This document shows positions 1 to 9,922 of a DNA stretch of 54,414 nt, piece after piece. The stretch is from Westiellopsis prolifica IICB1 (lineage in GTDB: Bacteria; Cyanobacteriota; Cyanobacteriia; Cyanobacteriales; Nostocaceae). A model generated the notes under the pieces. It saw only the letters and a list, made by a program, of their open reading frames with translations, did no database searches and was not told where the DNA came from. The stretch covers positions 2,157,620 through 2,212,033 of the forward strand of contig NZ_NAPS01000002.1 in assembly GCF_004323185.1 (NCBI RefSeq), in the 5' to 3' direction. The position numbers and the translations under genes were made by a program. Within the stretch, counting starts at the first letter, position 1. Each line of letters begins with the position of its first letter.

Positions 1-60
1 CCAATCCCCAATCACCAATCCCCGATCCCCTATCCCCGATCCCCTATCCCCTATCCCCAA
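1..60. repeat. Heptameric STRR tract
   Basis: The window opens in a C-rich tract of degenerate 7-bp units (ccaatcc, ccgatcc, cctatcc). Such short tandemly repeated repetitive sequences are typical of filamentous cyanobacterial intergenic DNA. It lies just upstream of dxr and its left end is cut by the window edge. No coding content is seen. Confidence 0.8.
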
Positions 61-110
61 GAGTACGAAGCAATTTAAGATTGGAGTTGTCTGTTGATCC
101 CTAAATAATT

Positions 111-1307
111 GTGAAAACAATAACTCTTCTTGGTTCTACTGGCTCTATCGGTACTCAGACTTTAGATATTGTCGCTAATAATCCGGATAAGTTTCGGATT
201 GTTGGTTTAGCGGCTGGAAATAATGTGGAATTGTTAGCTAGTCAAATTCGGCAATTTCGACCGAGTATAGCAGCGATTTATGCAGAGGAAAAATTACCAG
301 CACTCAAAGAAGCGATCGCGGATCTTGATCCCCAACCAATTCTCTTGGCTGGTGATTCAGGAATCGTAGAGGTGGCGCGCTATGGTGATGCTCAAACTGT
401 GGTGACGGGTATTGTTGGCTGTGCAGGATTATTACCGACGATTGCAGCAATTGAAGCTGGTAAAGATATCGCCTTGGCTAACAAAGAAACTCTAATTGCT
501 GGTGGTCCTGTTGTTCTACCTTTAATTGAGAAACATGGGATAAAATTATTACCCGCAGATTCGGAACATTCGGCGATATTTCAGTGTTTGCAAGGTGTTC
601 CAAAAGGTGGTTTGCGAAAGATTTTACTTACAGCTTCCGGTGGTGCTTTCCGGGATTGGCCTACAGAAAAATTAGCAGAAGTGACTGTTGCTGATGCTCT
701 TAAACATCCTAATTGGTCAATGGGTCGGAAAATTACTGTCGATTCTGCCACTTTGATGAATAAGGGATTAGAAGTAATTGAAGCTCATTTTTTGTTTGGT
801 TTAGATTATAAAGACATTGAAATTGTCATCCATCCCCAAAGTATTATTCACTCTTTAATAGAACTTCAGGATACTTCTGTGTTAGCTCAATTGGGCTGGC
901 CTGATATGCGCTTACCTTTGCTATATGCTTTATCTTGGCCGGAACGCATTTACACCGACTGGGAAAGATTAGATATGGTAAAAGCTGGTAATTTAACCTT
1001 CCGGGAACCAGACCACAAGAAGTATCCTTGTATGCAGTTGGCTTATGCTGCTGGTAAGGCTGGTGGTTCGATGCCAGCTGTTTTGAATGCAGCAAATGAA
1101 CAAGCTGTAGCTTTATTTTTGTCAGAAAAAATTAGTTATTTAGATATCGCTCGGTGCATCGAATGGGTATGCGATCGCTTCTCATCCGACAACCGTTCAA
1201 ATCCCACTTTAGATGACATTTTGGCTGCCGATCAATGGGCTAGACAAGAGGTTTTGACGGCTACTAAAAATTTAGAATTTCACCCACAAACAATTTCTTT
1301 TCGATAA
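111..1307 (+). CDS. dxr: 1-deoxy-D-xylulose 5-phosphate reductoisomerase
   Basis: Converts DXP to 2-C-methyl-D-erythritol 4-phosphate with NADPH, the committed step of the MEP isoprenoid pathway; cytosolic. The 398-residue protein has the usual length. The NADPH-binding GSTGSIG is at residues 8-14, GCAGLLPT near 103-110, LANKET near 122-127, the metal/substrate motif ADSEH with D150 and E152, and HPQSIIHSL near 242. The start is GTG with no strong Shine-Dalgarno sequence; it is chosen because the nucleotide-binding motif begins right after it. It is monocistronic here, with an intrinsic terminator about 20 bp downstream. Nothing is missing or odd. Confidence 0.97.
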   Translation: MKTITLLGSTGSIGTQTLDIVANNPDKFRIVGLAAGNNVELLASQIRQFRPSIAAIYAEEKLPALKEAIADLDPQPILLAGDSGIVEVARYGDAQTVVTGIVGCAGLLPTIAAIEAGKDIALANKETLIAGGPVVLPLIEKHGIKLLPADSEHSAIFQCLQGVPKGGLRKILLTASGGAFRDWPTEKLAEVTVADALKHPNWSMGRKITVDSATLMNKGLEVIEAHFLFGLDYKDIEIVIHPQSIIHSLIELQDTSVLAQLGWPDMRLPLLYALSWPERIYTDWERLDMVKAGNLTFREPDHKKYPCMQLAYAAGKAGGSMPAVLNAANEQAVALFLSEKISYLDIARCIEWVCDRFSSDNRSNPTLDDILAADQWARQEVLTATKNLEFHPQTISFR

Positions 1308-1327
1308 AAAATAAAAATCTCCAAATA

Positions 1328-1358
1328 ATCAGCGTTCAGTATCAGGCTGAACGCTGAT
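1328..1358 (+). terminator. Intrinsic terminator of dxr
   Basis: A perfect 12-bp stem (ATCAGCGTTCAG with its complement) encloses a 7-nt loop and is followed by GTTTT. It lies just past the dxr stop. The rest of the gap to about 1660 is AT-rich with no gene seen and probably holds the promoter of the next small gene. Confidence 0.85.
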
Positions 1359-1663
1359 GTTTTCATAAGTTATTTTAAAACTAAGCAAAAATATTTTATG
1401 TTTTTTTATAAAAATTATTTTCATAAATCAGATAACTTATGTTAACATCTTGTTTATTAATATTGCAGCAAAATTACACATAAAACCTAATAGTTATTTT
1501 AAACAATAGCTTTGTATTTGTGGTTATTAAAAAGATATTTTTATAACCACACTAGTGATATTTATAATGCTTGAAACAGAGTTGATAACCACAATTTAAT
1601 TTAAAATTCAACCGCCTTTTCTGATGTCATCTCATTGACACTCAAGGCAAAACTTTGGGATTG

Positions 1664-1861
1664 ATGATTATGCTTATAGCCCTAATTGTTGCTTGGTTAA
1701 TCTTCACAATCTTAATTAAAGTAGTCAAAACGACTGTGAAAAACGCTTTTATGATTGCTGCGATCGTCGTTTTGCTACAGATTGGCTATGGTATTGGGCC
1801 TCAAGAAATATGGAATTATATAGTACAAATTCCCCAGAAGTTACCACAGATAGGTAAGTGA
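1664..1861 (+). CDS. Small hydrophobic membrane protein
   Basis: A 65-residue protein of unknown function. Residues 1-20 form one strongly hydrophobic helix (MIMLIALIVAWLIF), followed by a basic stretch (KVVKTTVK) and a second hydrophobic helix around 29-45. The tail is short and polar (QIPQKLPQIGK). Two membrane segments are likely. The ATG at 1664 is preferred; an in-frame TTG lies 9 bp upstream and another ATG 6 bp downstream. It stands alone between dxr and a convergent thioesterase gene. The organisation suggests a real small cyanobacterial protein, but no family is recognised with certainty. Confidence 0.6.
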   Translation: MIMLIALIVAWLIFTILIKVVKTTVKNAFMIAAIVVLLQIGYGIGPQEIWNYIVQIPQKLPQIGK

Positions 1862-2105
1862 GGGATCGGGGATTGGGGATTCTCCAGAGGAGACGCTTCG
1901 CGTAGACGCGTAAGCGGCTTCTCGCAGAGTACGGGAATCGGGAATCGGGGAGTGTGGGGAGTAATGTAGAGACGCGATTCATCGCGTCTGGGAGTGTAGG
2001 AAGACAAGGGAGAATTATTTAACAAGCCTCTTGCCAATGACCAATCACCAATCACCAATTGTACAGACGCGATTCATCGCGTCTCTATTGACCAATGACC
2101 ATTGA
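1862..2105. repeat. Intergenic dispersed palindromes and STRR
   Basis: The gap between two convergent genes is filled with repeats. There is a GC-rich block at about 1880-1930 with the agacgcttcgcgtagacgcg/taagcggcttctcgcag signature of small dispersed repeats. Two copies of the palindrome GACGCGATTCATCGCGTC lie at about 1972-1989 and 2067-2084. CCAATGA/CCAATCA heptamers also occur. No gene is supported. Confidence 0.7.
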
Positions 2106-2112
2106 CCAGCAA

Positions 2113-2610
2113 TTATTTTTTCAATGAAGCTGATATTTTCGCAAATGCATCTTGAACATTGGCAGGTAGTTGACGCATGATCTTACCTCTTTCTCGGTCT
2201 ACAGCTACTAATGTGACTTTGCCTGTAACATATAATTCTTGTCTATCTGGAGATTCAATGACGTAATCCCAGTTGATGCGGACGCTGGTAACTTCAGTCA
2301 TGCGTGTTTTGACTACTGCTACCATACCCAACTGAATCGAACGGTGGTAGCGTAGCGAAAGTTCTACTACTGGCAAATCGCAACCTAAAGCCACCAAGTC
2401 CGAATATTGTACACCTATGGAACGCAAGCACTCTACCCGTGCTTCTTCCATCCACGCTATATAAGTACCGTGCCATACCACGCCTAAATAGTCGGTGTGG
2501 TGAGGTTGTACTCTTACGGGATATTCAAACCAATACTCAAGTGTCTGACTTGTGGGACTGTCTATAGCAGTTGTAGGTAGTTGGGGTAAGTTTGTTTTTT
2601 CTTCAGACAT
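2113..2610 (-). CDS. Acyl-CoA thioesterase, hotdog fold (4HBT/YbgC type)
   Basis: A single-domain hotdog thioesterase of 165 residues that should hydrolyse an acyl-CoA or related thioester in the cytosol. The 4HBT signature is clear: HHTDYLGVVWHGTYIAWMEE with D40 and H47, followed by EAR. An N-terminal extension of about 25 residues precedes the fold. In cyanobacteria related enzymes include DHNA-CoA thioesterase of phylloquinone synthesis, but substrate cannot be read from sequence. It converges with the small membrane protein gene. Start ATG at 2610, with only weak ribosome-binding sequence. Family assignment is firm, substrate open. Confidence 0.85.
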   Translation of the reverse strand: MSEEKTNLPQLPTTAIDSPTSQTLEYWFEYPVRVQPHHTDYLGVVWHGTYIAWMEEARVECLRSIGVQYSDLVALGCDLPVVELSLRYHRSIQLGMVAVVKTRMTEVTSVRINWDYVIESPDRQELYVTGKVTLVAVDRERGKIMRQLPANVQDAFAKISASLKK

Positions 2611-2728
2611 CTTAAATTTTCTTAGGATTTCTCAGAGATTTTCCATTTTTTGAAATAGCATAAACAATAGTAGCTTTGTGCAACTATTTTCCTTGAGTCA
2701 AAAGCAAACCGATACTGGCAGGGTTTTT

Positions 2729-4843
2729 ATGCACCCTCAGAAAATATATTCAAATATTTTTACTGCTGGCTTGGTGTTTTCTCTAGGTTCAGGAATGTTG
2801 TTTTCAGAAAATATCCCGGTAACAGCAAATACAAGTATACAAAATAAAGATGCTGAAATAACTAAATTATCACTCCAGAATACAAGTAGTTCTGAGCAGA
2901 TTAAGCAACTTAATCAAGAGGCAATCAAACTATCTCAACAAAAGCGTTTTCCAGATGCGTTGCGGAAATTACAAACTGCTTTAGAGATAAGCAGAAATAT
3001 TCAGCAAAAGTCGCTGGAAGCAATAACTTTCAATAATATTGGCAGAGTTTACCAACAACAAAATAAGTTTTCCCAAGCATTTAATGCTTATTTGCAAGCT
3101 TTAGCTATCAATAAAGAACTGAGTATTAATGAAAAAACTCCTGGAAAGGCTCATATTGCTTTTGGCAAAACCTACAGTAATTTAGGATATTTACTAGCGA
3201 GCCAGAATCGACCTGAGTTAGCGATGTTCTTTTACAAGCATTGTGTTAATAATCGCGAAAAAGTCCGCCTCAATCCAGCAGCTTTTTCTGGAGAACAATT
3301 AGATGCTTATAATATTACTGTTCGCCAGACATACCAAGCTTTAGGTCAAGGTTTATTGCAAAGTGATCGCACCGCAGAAGGACAGCGTATTCTGGACTTA
3401 ATCAAAGTCGAAGAATTGGAAGAATATCTTCAAAATGTCGAAGGTAATCAAAGAACAGCCAAAGGAATTGAGATTACCGCAACCGAAAAACCAATTAAGC
3501 AAAAACTAGATCAAACCCTTGATAGTGTAGTAGTACTAGGCAAAGAACTGACCAAATTACGTCAGATTACTCCAGAGAAGCGATCGCCACAACAAAAACA
3601 ACGCATCCAACAAATAGTAGAAAATCAGCAGCAAATTTTGGATGAGTTCAATAATTTTATTAATAGTTCAGAGGTTAAAACACAGGTAGAACAAATTAGC
3701 CGCACAGCTAGGCGGCAAAATTTAGATTTGGAAAGTCTCAATGAAATTCGTGATAACTTAGCGCGGCTACCGAATAAATCTGTAATTTTATATCCTCTAG
3801 TATTAGAAAATACTTTGGAATTGGTATTAGTCACTCCTGATTCACCACCAATTCATCGTACTGTTGCTGTGAAAAAAGCCAACCTCCAGCAAACAATTCT
3901 TAGTTTTCGCAAAGCCTTAGAAAACCCTAGTTTAGATGTCAAAAAACCTGCGCGTCAATTGTATGATTGGCTGATCAAGCCGATAGAAAAAGAACTTACC
4001 CAAGCCGCTACCCAAACTATAGTTTACGCACCAGATGGGCAGTTACGTTACATTCCTTTAGCAGCCTTATTTGATGGCAAACAATGGTTAGTGCAGCGCT
4101 ATAGTATAAATCACATCACTGCTGCCAGTTTGACAAACTTCAACACACAGCCGTCATCAAATATACGTATTTTGGCAGCAGCATTTACTAAAGGAAGTTA
4201 TGAAGTCAAAATTGCTAATCGCCAAGAAACTTTTTCTGGATTACCTTTTGCAGCCAAAGAAATAGAAAATCTAGCGACCATAGTTCCCAGCACCAAGAAA
4301 GTTTTAAATGACGCCTTTAACCCAAAAATGACTGTGCCACAAATGGATGATTTTACAATTGTCCATATGGCAACCCATGCGGCATTTGTTGTGGGTAAAC
4401 CAGAAGATTCTTTTATTCTATTTGGGAACGGTGAACGAGCTACCCTCAAAGATGTTGCTACTTGGTCACTACCACGAGTAGATTTAGTAGTGCTGAGTGC
4501 CTGCGAGACAGGGCTAGGAGGCAAATTAGGCAACGGTGAGGAAATTTTAGGTTTTGGTTATCAGATGCAAAAAACTGGTGCGAGATCAGCCATTGCTTCA
4601 CTCTGGGCTGTAGATGATGGCGGTACACAGGCATTGATGAGTGCTTTTTATGCCCTACTATCTTCAGAAAAATTAACAAAAACTGAAGCGTTACGACAAG
4701 CACAAATAGCGCTAATCACTGGAAATTCGTCTAATGTGGGTCAGGAGCAAATTAGAAGTGAGAATCTATCACCATCTGTTTTGGGTAGCCTCAGTCATCC
4801 CTACTACTGGGCGCCGTTTATTTTGATCGGAAACGGATTGTAA
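2729..4843 (+). CDS. Exported TPR protein with CHAT caspase-like peptidase domain
   Basis: About 704 residues. The N-terminus looks like a signal peptide (short basic start, then TAGLVFSLGSGMLF). TPR-like helical repeats follow (about 50-200: LNQEAIKLSQQ, NNIGRVYQQQNKFSQAF, YSNLGYLLASQ), then a coiled middle and a C-terminal CHAT domain. The CHAT His-Cys dyad is visible in HMATHAAF and VVLSACETGLGG. In cyanobacteria TPR-CHAT proteins are common; some CHAT proteins are effector proteases, but partners are unknown here. ATG 2729 is preferred because GCAGGG sits 5 bp upstream and it directly precedes the signal sequence; an in-frame GTG at 2678 would add 17 residues. Confidence 0.85.
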   Translation: MHPQKIYSNIFTAGLVFSLGSGMLFSENIPVTANTSIQNKDAEITKLSLQNTSSSEQIKQLNQEAIKLSQQKRFPDALRKLQTALEISRNIQQKSLEAITFNNIGRVYQQQNKFSQAFNAYLQALAINKELSINEKTPGKAHIAFGKTYSNLGYLLASQNRPELAMFFYKHCVNNREKVRLNPAAFSGEQLDAYNITVRQTYQALGQGLLQSDRTAEGQRILDLIKVEELEEYLQNVEGNQRTAKGIEITATEKPIKQKLDQTLDSVVVLGKELTKLRQITPEKRSPQQKQRIQQIVENQQQILDEFNNFINSSEVKTQVEQISRTARRQNLDLESLNEIRDNLARLPNKSVILYPLVLENTLELVLVTPDSPPIHRTVAVKKANLQQTILSFRKALENPSLDVKKPARQLYDWLIKPIEKELTQAATQTIVYAPDGQLRYIPLAALFDGKQWLVQRYSINHITAASLTNFNTQPSSNIRILAAAFTKGSYEVKIANRQETFSGLPFAAKEIENLATIVPSTKKVLNDAFNPKMTVPQMDDFTIVHMATHAAFVVGKPEDSFILFGNGERATLKDVATWSLPRVDLVVLSACETGLGGKLGNGEEILGFGYQMQKTGARSAIASLWAVDDGGTQALMSAFYALLSSEKLTKTEALRQAQIALITGNSSNVGQEQIRSENLSPSVLGSLSHPYYWAPFILIGNGL

Positions 4844-5089
4844 TAAATAATAACGTTGGAGATCGTACAAGCAGGCAACAGTGAAATTTCAAAACATTTA
4901 GTTGCAAGTTTTCTGTCTACTTATGAGATGCTAACTTGATTGACAGATTGCTGTCCCAGCCAATAGCCAATTGTTAATAGTTTGTAGACTATTGACTTGG
5001 GCTATTGACTTTACAGTAACTTCTGCTTCCCTATATGTCATTTTTTTGATTACGATTTTGTCCGTACTACCTGAGCAGTGACGTCTTAA

Positions 5090-5434
5090 TTAGTAACGTT
5101 TAGCCAGGGTTTTATTGTTTACAGAAGTTGGAGTAGGGATTTTGACAATATTGGCTAGTTCCTGTAATTGGTTAACTGCTTCGGCACCCTCTAACTTCAT
5201 GAGTTCGCGATCATCGCGCATTTCTGTCCAAGTAATCCCATAATCAGATACCAAAAATCGAATCAGGTGGTTTTCTCCCAAGCTAACCATAAATGACGCA
5301 CTGTTCATCTGGTCGCCGCAAGTGTAACAAGACGCTGGATATCCACGTCGCTCTAGAACAATGGCCAAAGCTTGCAGATTCATTACTAGGTCTTGAACAA
5401 ATTGCCGATGTTGTTGCGCTAGTCTTAGAAACAC
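5090..5434 (-). CDS. DUF1815 family protein
   Basis: A 114-residue soluble protein matching my memory of the cyanobacterial DUF1815 family: N-terminal FLRLAQQHRQFVQDLVMNLQ helix, RRGYPASCYTCG, then a core with LVSDYGITWTEMRDD. Two cysteines (SCYTC) are close together. No function is known and no catalytic motif is evident. It is transcribed alone; an AT-rich gap of roughly 690 bp upstream probably carries its promoter. The start ATG at 5434 has an aggaggaaa-like ribosome site just upstream on the minus strand. Confidence 0.75.
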   Translation of the reverse strand: MFLRLAQQHRQFVQDLVMNLQALAIVLERRGYPASCYTCGDQMNSASFMVSLGENHLIRFLVSDYGITWTEMRDDRELMKLEGAEAVNQLQELANIVKIPTPTSVNNKTLAKRY

Positions 5435-6140
5435 TAATTTCCTCCTAACACCACGGTTGTGTTATTCCTTTTATATTTTCTTTAGATTTTCCCATCACCT
5501 GGTATTGTAAACTATCCATTACAATTCCCAGACAAAAAACTCTTAAGTCGTTACAAACCTACCTAGTTTAAGGTAATGCATTACGGCTGGTATAGCCGTA
5601 TCAGAATATTCAATTTGCAAACATCAAATTTCAGACAGAATTGTCAAATTAAATATTATCTTTACACGTTTCTGTCAGGGTAGATGGTGAGTTAAAACAA
5701 TCCGCTATAAGATTAACCCATATTTAGCACAAGTCAACCACTAAAAAACCACATATCACACCTTGATCGACGATTTATAGTGAGATATTGAGATTATCAA
5801 TGGCTATTACACCATTTAGCTTTGATTTAGCTTGATTTTTGTACGCAAACAGGTTTTGTGCGATCCAACAGCGTAATCTGGCATTACCCGACTATTGATT
5901 TATCTACTCACTTACTCCTGAATACATAGAATTTAGTAGATGACCGTGATGATTTAAAGTTGCTAGTGTACGGGTAATTTTTTTAACCAATTTTTGCCTG
6001 CACTCTGACTTTCCTGATCCACAATCTCAAATAAAACTCAATTCGTTTGACTTATTCCCTGACAATAACTAAACGTTATCAGGTGATGTTGCCATTTCGG
6101 CAGTATTTAAGATTAAAGCATTATTAAATTGTCATAAATA
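5435..6140. other. Long AT-rich intergenic region, no gene seen
   Basis: About 700 bp without a credible coding frame on either strand. It contains a 12-bp palindrome GTAATGCATTAC (about 5573-5584) followed by a small ACGGCTGGTATAGCCGT hairpin (about 5582-5598). It presumably includes the promoter of the DUF1815 gene. A small RNA is possible but nothing specific is recognised. Confidence 0.5.
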
Positions 6141-6149
6141 ATACTTTTT

Positions 6150-6363
6150 TATTGGGATCGGGGATCGGGGATCGGGGATCAGGGATTGGGGACACGGGAA
6201 GGGAGATATGGGAGTGTGGGAAGTGTGGGAAGTGTGGGGGTGTGGGGAGACAAAGGAGAATAACCGATGCCCCATGCCCCATGCCCAATGCCCGATCCCT
6301 GATCCCCGATCCCTGATCCCTGATCCCTGATCCCCGATCCCTGATCCCCAATCCCCGATCCCT
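6150..6363. repeat. STRR heptamer tract downstream of sdhA
   Basis: Two blocks of degenerate 7-bp units, gggatcg repeats at about 6153-6190 and gatccct/gatcccc repeats at about 6293-6362, run in complementary sense around a purine-rich middle (gtgtggga repeats). The two blocks can pair into a long imperfect hairpin just after the sdhA stop. This could stabilise or terminate the transcript, but that is inference. Confidence 0.75.
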
Positions 6364-6364
6364 T

Positions 6365-8092
6365 TTAATACTTCCTTTCCTGTGGCTCAAACATAGTAAT
6401 GGTCACTGGACGATATTGAATATCGATTCCTGCTGGTGAATAATAAGCCATTGTGTGTTTGAGGAAATTTTGGTCATCTCGTTGGGAATAATCTTCACGG
6501 AAATGAGCGCCACGGCTTTCTTGACGATTGAAGGCTGAAGCTAGAATCATTTGTCCGACAACCATCAAGCTTTGTAGTTCTAAAGCTTCAATAATTTCTG
6601 TATTCCAACAGCTACCTTTATCATCTAAGTATATCTGCGAGTATTGATCTTGTAACTGTTGTAATTTTTGTAGACCTTCGCTCATTAAATCTGCGGTGCG
6701 AAAGACACCACAAAATTGAGTCATTGTATCCTGAAATGTCTGACGGATTTGGTTAATCCGATACTGTCCTGACTGATCCAGCAAAGCCTGAATTTGTTGT
6801 TTGGCTTCGCTGAGGTAGCGTTGTTCATTGATCTCCGGCAACTTGCGATTTTGTATGTATTGTGCGATTGCAGCCCCGGTTCTGCGTCCATAGACTACGC
6901 ATTCTAGTAAAGAATTGCTACCAAGACGGTTAGCACCATGCACGGAAACACAAGCAGTCTCACCAGCAGCAAAAAAACCTTCGACGAAATGATCCCCGCT
7001 ACTGCGGACTCGACCATCAGTGTTAACAGGGATACCACCCATACAATAATGGATCGTAGGACGTACGGGCATAGGTTCAGTTACCGCATCCACACCCACT
7101 AAACGATGAGCTTCTTCCCAACAGAAAGGAATACGGCTCATGATTTTTTCCCTACCCATGTGGCGCAAGTCAAGATAAACAAAGGAACCACCAGCACTTC
7201 CATCAGGATTAATACCACGACCAGCCCGAATTTCGTAAGCGATCGCTCTTGAGGTAATATCACGAGGAGCAAGTTCCATGCGACTGGGAGCATATCTAGC
7301 CATAAACCGTTCTCCCTCACTGTTGATCAAATACGCCCCCTCACCACGCACCGCCTCCGAAATCAACACCCCGACTGGATACAACCCCGTAGGATGAAAC
7401 TGTACAAATTCCATATCTTCTAAAGGTAAACCAGCAAGTGCGGTCATTGCTAAACCGTCGCCCGTGGAAGCGTAATCATTAGAAGTAGTGTTATATACCC
7501 GCCCATAACCACCAGTGGCAAACATGATTGCTTTGGCGCGGATCACCTCGACATGCCCATCTAAAATGTGATACATCACCACACCCTTGGCCTGATTCTC
7601 TTCCAAAATCAAGCGCATCACATACCACTCTTCATAAACCTGCACACCATAGCGCCGCAAATTATTTACCAGTTCATGCAAAATCGCATGACCAGTCTTA
7701 TCAGCAGCATAGCAAGTACGATTATGAGAATGTCCACCAAAAGCACGTTGAGCAATGCGTCCATCACTCAAGCGGGAAAACAACACACCCATGTGTTCTA
7801 AATCAATCACTACATCCGGTGCTTCACGAGTCAGAATTTCGACTGCATCTTGATCTGCTAGATAATCAGAACCCTTAACCGTATCAAAAGCGTGTGCTTC
7901 CCAACTATCAGATGAGTCAACATTTTTGAGCGTCGCTGCAATTCCACCTTGAGCAGCGACAGAGTGAGAACGAATTGGGTGGGTTTTAGCAACCACAGCA
8001 ACATTCAAACTGGGATTTTTTCTAGTTATTTCCACTGCGGCACGACATCCCGCCAAGCCACCACCGATAATAATTACATCATGTTCGAGCAT
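6365..8092 (-). CDS. sdhA: Succinate dehydrogenase/fumarate reductase flavoprotein subunit
   Basis: FAD-containing catalytic subunit that interconverts succinate and fumarate and feeds electrons towards quinone at the membrane. The 575 residues contain the dinucleotide fold [13 protein letters not shown] at 7-19, the covalent-FAD motif [10 protein letters not shown] with H43, the substrate motifs [21 protein letters not shown], and [13 protein letters not shown] before a C-terminal helical domain. Iron-sulfur and membrane subunits are not adjacent, which is common in cyanobacteria. The annotation as succinate dehydrogenase rather than L-aspartate oxidase rests on length and the long C-terminal domain. 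It ends in an STRR tract. Confidence 0.9.
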   Translation of the reverse strand: MLEHDVIIIGGGLAGCRAAVEITRKNPSLNVAVVAKTHPIRSHSVAAQGGIAATLKNVDSSDSWEAHAFDTVKGSDYLADQDAVEILTREAPDVVIDLEHMGVLFSRLSDGRIAQRAFGGHSHNRTCYAADKTGHAILHELVNNLRRYGVQVYEEWYVMRLILEENQAKGVVMYHILDGHVEVIRAKAIMFATGGYGRVYNTTSNDYASTGDGLAMTALAGLPLEDMEFVQFHPTGLYPVGVLISEAVRGEGAYLINSEGERFMARYAPSRMELAPRDITSRAIAYEIRAGRGINPDGSAGGSFVYLDLRHMGREKIMSRIPFCWEEAHRLVGVDAVTEPMPVRPTIHYCMGGIPVNTDGRVRSSGDHFVEGFFAAGETACVSVHGANRLGSNSLLECVVYGRRTGAAIAQYIQNRKLPEINEQRYLSEAKQQIQALLDQSGQYRINQIRQTFQDTMTQFCGVFRTADLMSEGLQKLQQLQDQYSQIYLDDKGSCWNTEIIEALELQSLMVVGQMILASAFNRQESRGAHFREDYSQRDDQNFLKHTMAYYSPAGIDIQYRPVTITMFEPQERKY

Positions 8093-8162
8093 AAATAGTT
8101 CTCAACTGTAAAAAAAGCCACTTTTCTATTTTAAGAATGCGATTAATTGCATCTGCAAAAAA

Positions 8163-8186
8163 ATTCCCTGCCAATCGACAGGGAAT
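8163..8186 (-). terminator. Intrinsic terminator of the small membrane protein gene
   Basis: On the minus strand an 8-bp perfect stem (ATTCCCTG with CAGGGAAT) with an 8-nt loop is followed by TTTTTT. It lies about 50 bp past the stop of the upstream minus-strand gene and before sdhA, so the two genes are probably separate transcripts. Confidence 0.85.
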
Positions 8187-8235
8187 ATATACCCAATATC
8201 CAGACTTAAATCTAAAAACTAAAATCTAAAATTTA

Positions 8236-8550
8236 TTAACTAGTTGCTTCTACAGGTTTTTGCTGCGAAACATTACCAGAGATTGGTGCCATTTTTGTTC
8301 CTGGTTCTACAGCGGACAATTCTATATGATTTAACAAAGTAGTAACGAAAGCAAAAAGTAAGAAAGGCAAAGACAACAAAACAACAAGCCCAACCGCAGC
8401 TAAGGCATAAACTGGTCGTCTTGCACCCATTAGTGCTAAAGCTGATGCCAAACTAATGGTAATCGTAATCAACCAAACAATGATTTGACCGTAAATATCA
8501 CCGAAGGTCAGAGTACAGACAAATCTATACTTTTGAATGTTATTTATCAT
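8236..8550 (-). CDS. Conserved two-helix membrane protein
   Basis: A 104-residue protein from the ATG at 8550. That start is chosen because AGAGG lies about 8 bp upstream; an in-frame start at 8652 would add an implausible 34-residue polar leader. Two membrane helices are evident: IIVWLITITISLASALALMG (about 24-43) and VYALAAVGLVVLLSLPFLLFAF (about 47-68), with a polar C-terminal tail. No function is recognised. A clear terminator follows. Confidence 0.6.
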   Translation of the reverse strand: MINNIQKYRFVCTLTFGDIYGQIIVWLITITISLASALALMGARRPVYALAAVGLVVLLSLPFLLFAFVTTLLNHIELSAVEPGTKMAPISGNVSQQKPVEATS

Positions 8551-8850
8551 TTTATTTGCCTCTAGTATCTCCTTTGGTTCTACATTAGAACCAGGTTTGA
8601 CTTTTTGACAATTTCTAAATATTTTTGAAACTATTGTAATATGACTTAACAATTAATCATGCTTTCAGAGAAAGTAATTGCCAAATTAAATCAGTCTTTG
8701 GATATAAATAGTTGGACAAAATTAAATTAAATTAAATTCATTTTAAGTACTTATGTCTTGACTTAGACCAAGAAACTCTGTGTGAAGTATCAATGGGGTT
8801 AATTTTAACTTATGTTAAATTAATTTATCTTTCCTTTATTTACTTCCTTT

Positions 8851-8949
8851 TTAGTAAAAGAATCGGGAATGCTCAAACTCTCTACCTGAACCATCGTCCC
8901 AGGCAAGAAACTCTTCAAAAGTCAGTGGTTGTGTAACGGTTGCGTACAT
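8851..8949 (-). pseudogene. Fossil N-terminus of a Uma2-family nuclease gene
   Basis: Reading the minus strand from ATG 8949 gives a 32-residue peptide starting MYATVTQPLTFEEFLAWDDG and continuing SGREFE. This is the typical N-terminus of cyanobacterial Uma2 (DUF820) proteins, whose full length is about 190-230 residues. After SGREFE the frame runs into unrelated residues and a stop, so about 85 percent of the gene is missing. The surrounding 8655-9180 holds no other recognisable gene. An intact Uma2 gene occurs at 21.8 kb. Confidence 0.65.
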
Positions 8950-9183
8950 CGGCCTCGCTCCATTGCTGACGGGTACTTGACTCAATGCTATCAAGATGTT
9001 CAGCTTTATCTATCAGTCCTGCTTAATTTTCGTGCCGTAGTTCTCAAACAACGGCTTGAGGTTGGGTAACAGAAGGCGATCGCTAGTCTGTGAATCTTCT
9101 CTTCTTACTTTAAAGATTTAATTATCTAAAAAAAGATATAGTTAATATTTGTTGAATATTGAAAAATTCCGTAAACAATATCT

Positions 9184-9861
9184 ATGACAGCAGTATCGTC
9201 AATTTTTCTTGCTGGGGCGAGTCGAGGTGTGGGGCGAGAAATAGCGCAATGTTTGATCTCGCAAAAATCTCAAGTCAAAGCACTCTTAAGAACTGATGCA
9301 ACTCGTGATGAACTAGAAGCACTGGGAATAAAAGTGGTTCTTGGAGATGCGATGAATGTTGAGGATGTCGAACGTGCAATTCTGGGAGATGAAGCCATTG
9401 ATGCTGTGATCACAACGATTGGTGGTTTAGCTAAAGATAACAGCAGAGCAGATTATATAGGTAATAAAAATCTCATTGATGTGGCTGTTAAAGCAGGAGT
9501 CAAAAAGTTTATTTTGGTAACTTCTATTGGTAGTGGTAATAGTGTTGTGGCTTTATCTCCACAAATCTTAGAAGCATTACAGCCAGTTTTAATTGATAAG
9601 GAAAAAGCTGAACAACATTTAATTGCCAGTGGGCTGAATTATACTATTATTCGCCCTGGTGGATTGCAGTCTGAACCTGCAACTGGGAATGGAGTTTTAA
9701 CCGAAAATCCAGGTATTGCTGGTATGATTAATCGGGCAGATGTGGCACAATTAGTTTGCCGTTGTTTAAATTCTGATGCTGCTAACAATAAAGTTTTGTC
9801 AGCAATAGACGCAAATATGTTGTTTGGACAACCAGAGTTTGAAAAATTTAATCTGGATTAA
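9184..9861 (+). CDS. Atypical SDR, NAD(P)-binding protein
   Basis: A 225-residue single Rossmann-fold protein. The nucleotide motif GASRGVGREI is at residues 11-20. The later pattern NLIDVAVKAGVKKFILVTSIG and YTIIRPGGL is typical of NAD(P)H-binding atypical SDRs (NmrA/YwnB-like, SDR a5). The classical Tyr-x-x-x-Lys catalytic pair is not evident, so it may be a reductase, a redox sensor or an assembly factor. It is followed at about 60 bp by an alpha/beta hydrolase in the same direction, so co-transcription is possible. Confidence 0.8.
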   Translation: MTAVSSIFLAGASRGVGREIAQCLISQKSQVKALLRTDATRDELEALGIKVVLGDAMNVEDVERAILGDEAIDAVITTIGGLAKDNSRADYIGNKNLIDVAVKAGVKKFILVTSIGSGNSVVALSPQILEALQPVLIDKEKAEQHLIASGLNYTIIRPGGLQSEPATGNGVLTENPGIAGMINRADVAQLVCRCLNSDAANNKVLSAIDANMLFGQPEFEKFNLD

Positions 9862-9922
9862 TTTGAGAAAGTTCTGCTTGGCAGTTAAGATTTGATATTA
9901 GTAACGTAAGATACTATGTAAC

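Noticed and set aside
5570-5600. Palindrome GTAATGCATTAC as a possible NtcA site
   Set aside because: NtcA sites have GTA-N8-TAC; here the spacing is N6, so it does not fit.
6150-6363. STRR tract as a CRISPR-like array
   Set aside because: The units are degenerate heptamers with no constant repeat and unique spacers.
8955-9070. Minus-strand open stretch reading LLLPNLKPLFENYGTKIKQD before a stop
   Set aside because: Looks protein-like but is short, has no start and matches no family I can name; it may be debris next to the Uma2 fossil.
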